Source: DAOTXN01 sp034435435
GTDB taxonomy: Bacteria > Chloroflexota > Anaerolineae > S140-20
Assembly (NCBI GenBank): GCA_034435435.1
Contig: DAOTXN010000090.1
Span: forward strand, 1 to 15,002
DNA: 15,002 nt
Direction: 5' to 3'
The stretch's first letter is position 1; each line of letters starts with the position of its first letter. The notes beneath the pieces were generated by a model. The model made no database searches. It was not told where the DNA came from and saw only the letters and a program-made list of their open reading frames with translations. A program made the position numbers and the translations under genes. Below, one piece after another: positions 7,284-13,160 of the stretch.

Positions 7284-8467
7284 GCTCGCTTCCTTTCGGG
7301 ATCAAAGAATGGCGTTTTTGCGACGTGGGCTGCGGCCTGCTGGCGACGATGCTCCACGGTGACCTCTAGCGTGAGCGGCGTGCCGGGTTGGGCCAGGCGC
7401 GCCTCCACGTGCGCCAGCGCGATGTATTTTTTCAGCAACGGCGACCAGCCGCCGCTGGTGGCGTAGCCCACCTGCCGGCGGCCTGCGTAAACCGGGACGC
7501 TCGTGCGCCAGACCGTATTGGGTACCTGGGGCGGCAGCTTGACGGCCTGGTACAGCTTTTCCAGCGCCGCCCACTCGATTTCCAGGCCGACCAGCGCCCA
7601 GGCCGGGCCACGGCGCTGCTCTTCTCGCAGCGCCGCCCACCCCACGAAATTCTCTTTGTCCAGGTCCACCGTCCAACCCAGGCCCAATTCCAACGGGGAT
7701 GACTTTTGCGCCTCGATCAGCGCGTGCTGCGCCGAGACGTAGTCCACGCCAATCATCACCAGCCCGGCCTCGAGACGGGCGATGTCCAGCGCCGCCATAC
7801 CGGCCGGCGTAAGCCCAAACGGCGCTCCCCCCTGAACCAGCGCGTCCCACAGCGGCCCGGCCTGCGCTGCGTCTACCCAGATTTCGTAGCCCAGGTCGCC
7901 GGTGTAGCCGGTGCGCGAGAGCGTCACCGGGATGTTCTGAAGGTGGGTCGAGAGCAAGCGAAAATAACGCAGCCCATCTACGTCGGCCTCTGAAACCTGT
8001 GTGAGGATTTCGCGCGCCGCCGGTCCTTGCAGCGCCAGCGCGGCCACCGCGTCGGATTCGTCCGCGATTTCCACTTTCAAACCCAGCGCGTTGTGGTGCA
8101 GCCAGCGCAGGTTTGGCTCGGCGGCCGTCAGCCGGAAGGTGCGCTCGTCCAGACGCTGGAGCGTGCCGTCGTCAATGACTTTGCCCGCCGCGTCGCACCA
8201 GGGCGTGTAGAGCACCTGGCCCACCGCGCAGCGGGCTACGTTACGGGTCACGACGCGGTCCAGCAGCCGGGCGGCGTCCGGTCCACTGACGCGATATTTA
8301 AAGAGCGGCGAAACATCGAACAACGCAGCGGCGCTGCGGATGGCGTGATATTCGCGCTCGTGGTTCAGCTCGTAAGAGCCGGCCACCAGATAACCGGCCC
8401 AGCGCCGCCAGTTTTGGGCCTGGCACAGGGCCGAGGTCCGTGAATGGAACGGTGTGCCTGTGAGCAT
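7280..8467 (-). CDS. gcvT: GcvT-family aminomethyltransferase-like protein
   Basis: A 395-residue protein of the folate-binding GcvT fold. In the glycine cleavage system this protein moves the aminomethyl carbon to tetrahydrofolate; relatives demethylate other substrates (for example DmdA, or the C-terminal domain of dimethylglycine dehydrogenase). Visible motifs are FDVSPLFKYRVSG (50-62), GKVIDDG (95-101) with the conserved Asp pair, RTGYTGDLGYE (185-195), and RLEAGL (231-236). TSGGWSP (337-343) and a PFFDPERKRA tail (386-395) complete the set. The DDG variant, TSGG and the tail look more like the wider aminomethyltransferase family than like housekeeping GcvT. It is first in an operon with two FAD oxidoreductases and divergent from gcvPA-like genes. 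The ATG at 8467 has GGAG 6 nt upstream. The symbol indicates family only; the carbon donor is unknown. Confidence 0.82.
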   Translation of the reverse strand: MLTGTPFHSRTSALCQAQNWRRWAGYLVAGSYELNHEREYHAIRSAAALFDVSPLFKYRVSGPDAARLLDRVVTRNVARCAVGQVLYTPWCDAAGKVIDDGTLQRLDERTFRLTAAEPNLRWLHHNALGLKVEIADESDAVAALALQGPAAREILTQVSEADVDGLRYFRLLSTHLQNIPVTLSRTGYTGDLGYEIWVDAAQAGPLWDALVQGGAPFGLTPAGMAALDIARLEAGLVMIGVDYVSAQHALIEAQKSSPLELGLGWTVDLDKENFVGWAALREEQRRGPAWALVGLEIEWAALEKLYQAVKLPPQVPNTVWRTSVPVYAGRRQVGYATSGGWSPLLKKYIALAHVEARLAQPGTPLTLEVTVEHRRQQAAAHVAKTPFFDPERKRA

Positions 8468-8493
8468 TCTCGTCTCCGTCTATGAGATGCAAT

Positions 8494-8521
8494 AGTGTAT
8501 CACTGCCAGAGGCGTCGTCAA
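8494..8521 (-). promoter_or_regulatory. Promoter of the gcvT-like/FAD oxidoreductase operon
   Basis: On the minus strand TTGACG (8516-8521) and TACACT (8494-8499) are separated by 16 nt, and TGA precedes the -10 box, giving an extended -10. The predicted start lies about 20 nt before the ATG at 8467. The -35 box is exactly the spacer of the inverted repeat at 8509-8528. Confidence 0.65.
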
Positions 8522-8528
8522 ACGCCTC
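8509..8528. promoter_or_regulatory. Inverted repeat centred on the -35 box (candidate operator)
   Basis: GAGGCGT (8509-8515) and ACGCCTC (8522-8528) are perfect 7-bp arms around a 6-nt spacer, which on the minus strand is the -35 hexamer TTGACG. A 20-bp palindrome in this place is a typical binding site for a dimeric repressor or activator. No regulator gene is in the window, so the protein is unknown. Confidence 0.55.
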
Positions 8529-8587
8529 ACGACTTTTCACACGTGGGCATTGACCACCAAGACATCAGGACGCGAAAGGAGGACAAG

Positions 8588-8616
8588 CCGACACACTCAT
8601 AAATCTGTGGTAAAAT
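8588..8616 (+). promoter_or_regulatory. Promoter of the gcvPA-gcvPB-kinase operon
   Basis: CCGACA (8588-8593), a 17-nt spacer, and TAAAAT (8611-8616) preceded by TGG form an extended -10 promoter. Transcription would start near 8623 and give a leader of about 115 nt containing the structured repeat at 8645-8704. The -35 is weak (matching GACA only). Confidence 0.55.
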
Positions 8617-8644
8617 CAATACGGCAAAGAGGTTATCCGCGTCT

Positions 8645-8704
8645 GGACGTCCGGCTTTAGCCGGGAAATTCTCGCCGGGAAATTCTCGCTGAAGCGAGAC
8701 GTCC
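8645..8704 (+). repeat. Structured repeat element in the gcvPA leader
   Basis: The 60-bp element is closed by GGACGTC (8645-8651) and GACGTCC (8698-8704). Inside lie a hairpin CCGGC-TTTA-GCCGG (8651-8664), a perfect tandem pair of GCCGGGAAATTCTC (8660-8673 and 8674-8687), and a hairpin TCTCGC-TGAA-GCGAGA (8684-8699). Some pairings overlap and exclude each other, so alternative folds are possible. It lacks the conserved core of a glycine riboswitch as far as I can judge. It may be a dispersed palindromic repeat of the genome or a regulatory leader. Confidence 0.6.
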
Positions 8705-8725
8705 GCAGCCTTAACTGAACCTAAT

Positions 8726-8730
8726 GGAGG
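8726..8730 (+). promoter_or_regulatory. Ribosome binding site deciding the gcvPA-like start
   Basis: GGAGG followed by an 8-nt spacer points to the ATG at 8739. An in-frame ATG at 8724 would place the start upstream of this site and add only five residues (MEDEC), so 8739 is preferred. Confidence 0.7.
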
Positions 8731-8738
8731 ATGAGTGT

Positions 8739-10142
8739 ATGAAAAGAACACCCCGAGTTTATCCCTACATTCCCAATTCTGTCCCCGCGGTCAAAGAGCG
8801 CATGCTGCGCGAGGTCGGCGCGGCCGACGTGCTAGAGTTTTACGCCGACATCCCAGAGTCGCTCAGGCTGGCGGAGCAGATGGATTTGCCTGAACCCATG
8901 TTGTCCGAGTATGAGCTCAAGCGGCACGTGGAGGGCCTGCTGGCGAAAAACACCGCCGCCACACAGGTGTTGAGCTTTCTTGGCGCGGGCTGCTATTTGC
9001 ACCACATACCGGCTGTGTGCGACGAGATCAACCGGCGCGGCGAATTTCTCACTGCCTATGCCGGCGAGCCGTATGACGACCACGGGCGCTTCCAGGCCCT
9101 ATTCGAGTACGCCAGCATGATGGGCGAGCTGCTCAACATGGACGTGGTCAACGTGCCCACGTATGACGGCTTTCAGGCCGCGGCCACGGCCATCCGCATG
9201 GCGGCGCGGGTCACCGGGCGGCGTTGGGCGCTGCTCCCCGGCAACCTCAACCCCGACAAGCTGTCCAAAATTCGGGATTATTGTCAACCGGACATCTCGA
9301 TCGAGTGGGTAGCTTTCGACCCGGCGACCGGCCAGATAGACCTGGACGCGCTCCGCCGGGCTTTTTGCGATAACACAGCGGCGGTCTATTTCGACAACCC
9401 GACCTATCTGGGCGCCATCGAGACCCAGGGCGACCAGATCGCGGCGCTGGCCCACGAGCAGGGCGCGCTGTGTGTGGTGGGCGTGAATCCCATGTCGTTG
9501 GGCGTGCTGACCCCGCCCGCCGATTACGGGGCCGACATTGTGTGCGGCGACATCCAGCCGCTGGGCATCCATATGCAGTTCGGCGGTGGGCACGGCGGCT
9601 TTATCGCCACCCGCGACGAGGAACGCTTGGTGATGGAATATCCCTCGCGGCTGTTCGGCATCGCGCCCACCCGCGTGCCGGGCGAATATGGCTTTGGCGA
9701 CGTGGCCTACGAGCGCACGTCGTTCGCGCAGCGCGAGGCGGGCAAGGAATGGGTGGGCACGGCGGCGGCGCTGTGGGGCATCACCGCCGGGGTGTACCTG
9801 GCGCTGATGGGGCCGCAGGGTATGGCCGAGCTGGGCGAGGGCATGATGGCCCGCGCCCGTTACGCCATGCTGCGACTCGACGGCATTCCGGGTGTACGCG
9901 CCCCGGTTCTGCGTGCTCCCCATTTTAACGAGTTCGTGGTCAATTTCGACGCCACGGGCAAAAGCGTCGCCGAGATCAACCGGGCGCTGCTGGAGCGCGG
10001 AATTTTCGGCGGGGTAGACCTGTCCGGCCAATTCCCCGCGTTAGGCCAGAGCGCCCTGTACTGTGTGACCGAAGTCCACACCCAGGCCGACATTGACCGG
10101 CTGGTCGCTGCATTGAAGGGGATTTTAATAGGACACAGATGA
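8739..10142 (+). CDS. gcvPA: Divergent glycine decarboxylase P-protein, subunit 1 (GcvPA-like)
   Basis: A 467-residue protein of the PLP-dependent P-protein family, the half without the PLP lysine. In the known system GcvPA and GcvPB together decarboxylate glycine and pass the aminomethyl group to lipoyl-GcvH. Family marks are FLGAG (80-84), the conserved IPAV (90-93), MDVVN (134-138) with YDG (142-144), GADIVCGDIQPLGI (264-277), and YLALMGPQGM (353-362). Several segments that are nearly invariant in ordinary GcvPA are replaced. The TAYTPYQPE-type segment reads TAYAGEPYDDHGR (105-117), and the REQHIRREKATSNICT-type segment reads RTSFAQREAGKEWVGT (326-341). The fold is therefore clear, but the substrate may differ. 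Its stop codon lies inside a palindromic repeat, and gcvPB-like follows 90 nt later. Confidence 0.85.
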   Translation: MKRTPRVYPYIPNSVPAVKERMLREVGAADVLEFYADIPESLRLAEQMDLPEPMLSEYELKRHVEGLLAKNTAATQVLSFLGAGCYLHHIPAVCDEINRRGEFLTAYAGEPYDDHGRFQALFEYASMMGELLNMDVVNVPTYDGFQAAATAIRMAARVTGRRWALLPGNLNPDKLSKIRDYCQPDISIEWVAFDPATGQIDLDALRRAFCDNTAAVYFDNPTYLGAIETQGDQIAALAHEQGALCVVGVNPMSLGVLTPPADYGADIVCGDIQPLGIHMQFGGGHGGFIATRDEERLVMEYPSRLFGIAPTRVPGEYGFGDVAYERTSFAQREAGKEWVGTAAALWGITAGVYLALMGPQGMAELGEGMMARARYAMLRLDGIPGVRAPVLRAPHFNEFVVNFDATGKSVAEINRALLERGIFGGVDLSGQFPALGQSALYCVTEVHTQADIDRLVAALKGILIGHR

Positions 10143-10207
10143 ACGCAGATAAACACAGATTGGTCTGAAAATCACAAAATCTGTGTTCATCTGTGAAATC
10201 TGTGTCC
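10131..10207. repeat. CAGAT-type palindromic intergenic repeat between gcvPA-like and gcvPB-like genes
   Basis: The left arm (10131-10161) and right arm (10178-10207) are inverted copies rich in ACACAGAT/ATCTGTGT; the outer 10 bp GGACACAGAT / ATCTGTGTCC pair perfectly, and the rest pairs with a few mismatches and one gap. Within each arm CAGAT recurs with a 10-bp period. The left arm supplies the last codons (Gly-His-Arg) and the TGA of gcvPA. It would form a long hairpin in the mRNA between two subunit genes. Confidence 0.85.
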
Positions 10208-10232
10208 CTTGATCAAGGGAGATAATGACACA

Positions 10233-11834
10233 ATGAGTCAAGACATCACGCAACAGCGCTACACCGACGGCAAACCCAATCTGCGCCGTTTTCACCAGGC
10301 CCGCTGGGACGAGCCGATCATTTTTGAGCTGAGCCAACCCGGCCGGCGCGGTATCCTCGCGCCGCAAGTCGAGCCGGAAATCCGCGCGGCGGTCGGCGAC
10401 GCCCTGGCCGGTCTGCCGGATTTCATGCGCCGAAAACAGCCGCCCGCGTTGCCCGAGTTGTCGCAGCCGCAGGCGCTGCGCCATTACACGCGGCTGTCGC
10501 AGGAAACCCTGGGTACCGACTTGAACGTGGACGTGGGCCAGGGCACGTGCACGATGAAGTACAGTCCCAAAATCAACGAGCAGTTGGCTGCCAGTCCCAA
10601 AATGGCCGACCTGCACCCCTTGCAGGACGAGTCCACCGTGCAGGGCATTCTGGAAGTGATGTGGCGCTATGAGCAAATCCTCAAAGAGATTTCGGGCATG
10701 GACCGCTTTACCCTGCAACCCGGGGCCGGGTCGGCCGCCATTTACACCAACGTGGCGCTGATTCGCGCCTACCACGCCGCGCGGGGCGACGCCGGCCGGC
10801 GCGACGAAATCATCACCACGATTTTTTCGCACCCCTCCAATGCCGCCTGCGCCAAGACCGCCGGGTTCAAGGTCATTACGCTCTACCCCGACGCCGACGG
10901 CTATCCCGACCTGGACGCGCTCAAGGCCGCTGTGTCGGAGCGCACGGCCGGGCTGCTGATCACCAACCCGGAGGACACGGGTATTTTTAACCCCCGCATC
11001 GCCGAGTTTGTGGCGGTGGTGCACGCGGCGGGCGGGTTGTGCAGCTACGACCAGGCCAACGCCAACGGCATCCTGGGCGTCACCCGCGCCCGCGACGCCG
11101 GGTTCGACCTGTGCCACTTTAACCTGCACAAAACCTTCAGCACGCCCCACGGCAGCGGCGGGCCAGGGGCCGGCGCCTGCGGCGTGACCGAGGAATTGGC
11201 CCCCTTTTTGCCCGTACCGCTGGTCGCGTTCGACGGCGCCAAGTATTTCCTGGACTATGAGCGGCCCCAAAGCATCGGCAAAATTCGGCCATTTTACGGC
11301 AACGCCTCGGTGATACTCAAAGCCTACGCCTGGGCCATGAGCCTGGGCGCGCAGGGCCTGCGCGAGGTGGCCGAGGTGGCCGTGCTCAACAACAACTATT
11401 TGCTCCACAAGATGCTGAAAATCCCCGGCGCCGGCGCGCCATACTCAAAGGGCAAGCGGCGGGTCGAGCAGGTGCGCTACAGTTGGCAGGCGCTGACCGA
11501 GGAGACCGGCGTGCACACGGAAGACATCGGGCGGCGGGCGGCCGATTTTGGCGTGCACTATTGGATGAGCCATCATCCGTGGATCGTCCCCGAGCCGGTC
11601 ACGCTCGAGCCGACCGAATCGTACACGCAAGACGAACTGGACGAGTACGCCGCCATCATGGCCCGCGTGGCTGAGGAAGCCCGCACCGACCCCGAGCGGG
11701 TCAAGTCGGCGCCGCACAACAGCACGATTCACACGATTGACCACGCCCCGCTGGACGATCCGGCGCAGTGGGCCATGACCTGGCGGGCGTACAGGCGTAA
11801 GGCGGGCGAATGGCAGGCAAAACACTCGGATTGA
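10233..11834 (+). CDS. gcvPB: Divergent glycine decarboxylase P-protein, subunit 2 (GcvPB-like, PLP-binding)
   Basis: A 533-residue PLP enzyme subunit. The PLP lysine is Lys300 in FNLHKTFSTPHG (296-307), followed by the Gly-rich GSGGPG (307-312). Further family marks are RHYTRLSQ (83-90), DLHPLQ (126-131), the Gly/Cys segment GQGTCTMKY (102-110), and SIGKIRPFYGN (347-357). LEPTES (458-463) lies near the C-terminus. Compared with ordinary GcvPB, the strongly conserved SAHGTNPASA segment reads IFSHPSNAACA (197-207). LQPxxGAxGE reads LQPGAGSAAIY (161-171), and DGANxNA reads DQANANG (273-279). All of these line the PLP/substrate site in P-proteins. The C-terminus (about 505-533) also looks unusual. 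The ATG at 10233 is chosen, with GGAG 11 nt upstream; a TTG 24 nt earlier in frame is less likely. The next gene overlaps the last 25 nt. Decarboxylation of glycine or another amino acid is inferred. Confidence 0.86.
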   Translation: MSQDITQQRYTDGKPNLRRFHQARWDEPIIFELSQPGRRGILAPQVEPEIRAAVGDALAGLPDFMRRKQPPALPELSQPQALRHYTRLSQETLGTDLNVDVGQGTCTMKYSPKINEQLAASPKMADLHPLQDESTVQGILEVMWRYEQILKEISGMDRFTLQPGAGSAAIYTNVALIRAYHAARGDAGRRDEIITTIFSHPSNAACAKTAGFKVITLYPDADGYPDLDALKAAVSERTAGLLITNPEDTGIFNPRIAEFVAVVHAAGGLCSYDQANANGILGVTRARDAGFDLCHFNLHKTFSTPHGSGGPGAGACGVTEELAPFLPVPLVAFDGAKYFLDYERPQSIGKIRPFYGNASVILKAYAWAMSLGAQGLREVAEVAVLNNNYLLHKMLKIPGAGAPYSKGKRRVEQVRYSWQALTEETGVHTEDIGRRAADFGVHYWMSHHPWIVPEPVTLEPTESYTQDELDEYAAIMARVAEEARTDPERVKSAPHNSTIHTIDHAPLDDPAQWAMTWRAYRRKAGEWQAKHSD

Positions 11835-12928
11835 TCGTCAACCCCATCGCCGGGATCGGCGGGCGGGTCGGGCTGAAGGGCAGCGACGGCGCGGAAATCC
11901 AGCGCAAGGCGCTCGAACTGGGCGCCGTGCCCCAGGCGCAAAACCGGACCATCCAGGCTTTGGAGCGGATTCAACCGGTAGACGGCCTCGAAATCGTCAC
12001 GTATTCTGGCGAGATGGGTGAGGAGGCCGCTCGCGCCTGCGGCTTTGCGCCGACGGTGATTGGAAATATCCACCCCGGCGCGACGACCGCCCAGAACACT
12101 CGCGCCGCCGCCCAAGAAATGGAACGGCTGGGCGTGGACCTGCTGCTCTTTGCAGGCGGCGACGGCACGGCCCGCGACGTGTACAGCGCCATCGGCGACC
12201 GATTGCCCGCGCTGGGCATCCCGGCCGGGGTCAAGATTCACTCGGCGGTCTTTGGCGTCAGCCCGGCCAGCGCGGGCGAGCTGGCGGCGGCCTATCTGCG
12301 CGGGCAGACGACGACGCTGCGCGAGGCCGAGGTGATGGACATTGACGAGGAGGCCGTGCGGCAGGGGGTCGTGTCGGCCCGGCTGTACGGTTATCTCAGC
12401 ATCCCTTTTGAGCGGCGCTGGGTGCAGAACCTAAAAGCGGCCAGCGGTCCCGGCGAGCAGGGGGCCATGGCGGCCATCGCCGCCGCCGTCGTGGACCGCA
12501 TGGAAGCGGACGTGCTGTACATCCTGGGTCCCGGCACGACGGTGCGCGCCATCGCCGTCGAGCTGGGCCTGCCCAAGACGCTCATCGGCGTGGACGTGGT
12601 GTGCAGCCGGGAATTGCTCGCCGCCGACGTGAACGAGGCTCAACTGTTGGAGCTGCTACAGGGTCGGCGGGCCAGAATCGTCGTCACGCCCATCGGTGGG
12701 CAGGGCTATATTTTTGGACGGGGCAATCAGCAAATCAGCCACCGGGTCATCCAAAAGGTAGGCCGGGACAACATTATCGTCGTGAGTACGGCGTCGAAAA
12801 TTTATGCGTTGGGCGGGCGGCCGCTGCTGGTGGACAGCGGCGACCGGGCGGTAGACGAGTCACTGACCGGCTATATTCATATCGTCACCGGCTACGACGA
12901 GGAGATGGTTTATCGGGTCGCGTGTTAA
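11810..12928 (+). CDS. ATP-NAD/AcoX-type kinase family protein
   Basis: A 372-residue protein of the ATP-NAD kinase (COG3199-like) group. This is the NAD kinase/diacylglycerol kinase fold, which phosphorylates NAD to NADP in characterised relatives; AcoX of acetoin clusters belongs here. It shows GLIVNPIAGIGG (7-18), the signature GGDGTARD (116-123), and the C-terminal TPIGGQGYIFGRGNQQIS (293-310). It is longer than housekeeping NadK. The ATG at 11810 starts inside gcvPB-like (25-nt overlap, different frame), with a weak AAGGCGGG before it, which suggests translational coupling. The position suggests that the pathway needs or makes NADP, or that the real substrate is a metabolite of this locus. 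The second is speculation. A repeat of the CACAAAGGCGCAAAG type begins at its stop codon. Confidence 0.85.
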   Translation: MAGKTLGLIVNPIAGIGGRVGLKGSDGAEIQRKALELGAVPQAQNRTIQALERIQPVDGLEIVTYSGEMGEEAARACGFAPTVIGNIHPGATTAQNTRAAAQEMERLGVDLLLFAGGDGTARDVYSAIGDRLPALGIPAGVKIHSAVFGVSPASAGELAAAYLRGQTTTLREAEVMDIDEEAVRQGVVSARLYGYLSIPFERRWVQNLKAASGPGEQGAMAAIAAAVVDRMEADVLYILGPGTTVRAIAVELGLPKTLIGVDVVCSRELLAADVNEAQLLELLQGRRARIVVTPIGGQGYIFGRGNQQISHRVIQKVGRDNIIVVSTASKIYALGGRPLLVDSGDRAVDESLTGYIHIVTGYDEEMVYRVAC

Positions 12929-12954
12929 CCACCAAGGCACAAAGGCGCAAAGAA
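12929..12954. repeat. Short AAGGCACAAAGGCGCAAAG-type repeat after the kinase stop codon
   Basis: Directly after the TAA stop the sequence contains the near-tandem pattern AAGGCACAAAGGCGCAAAG (from 12934). Sequences of this kind occur as dispersed intergenic repeats in several bacterial phyla; that statement comes from memory, not a search. It has no coding potential. Confidence 0.4.
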
Positions 12955-12959
12955 AAAAC

Positions 12960-13101
12960 GTAACTGCTCAGCCCAAATGCGTAAAAGCGGCAAACCCAAA
13001 GCCATTCGACAGGATTCACAAGATTCACAGGATGGAATTCGTGGAAAAATCCTGTAAATCCTGTAAATCTTGTCCAAAGAGCTACCAGGGTGAGCAGTTA
13101 C
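12960..13101. repeat. Nested palindromic repeat between convergent genes
   Basis: The outer arms GTAACTGCTCA (12960-12970) and TGAGCAGTTAC (13091-13101) are perfect 11-bp inverted repeats. Within them lies a second inverted repeat of 26 bp (13008-13033 and 13049-13074), rich in ACAGGAT/ATCCTGT, with 22 matching positions and a 15-nt loop. It has no gene. It sits between the convergent kinase and rhomboid genes, could act as a transcription barrier for both, and has the size and ends of a small MITE-like element, although I found no target-site duplication. Confidence 0.7.
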
Positions 13102-13160
13102 TCTCAATTATACTCTAAACTGGGCGAAGGCAAAAGAGCAAGTTTACCGGAAAATCGAGC

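Noticed and set aside
8572..8600. AAAGGAGG on the plus strand as a ribosome binding site for a short leader peptide
   Set aside because: No start codon follows at a proper distance, and the site lies upstream of the predicted transcription start.
8623..8738. Glycine riboswitch in the gcvPA-like leader
   Set aside because: The leader has hairpins, but I do not see the conserved glycine aptamer core, and the tandem 14-bp repeat points to a repeat element instead.
9099..10031. Open frame of 310 codons on the minus strand
   Set aside because: Antisense to the GcvPA-like gene; no recognisable motif and no ribosome binding site.
10131..10207. CAGAT repeats considered as a CRISPR array
   Set aside because: The units are about 10 bp, inverted rather than directly repeated, and there are no unique spacers of regular length.
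10125..11408. Long open frame of 427 codons on the minus strand
   Set aside because: It lies antisense to the clearly recognisable GcvPB-like gene, its translation is low-complexity and resembles no family, and such shadows are common in GC-rich genes.
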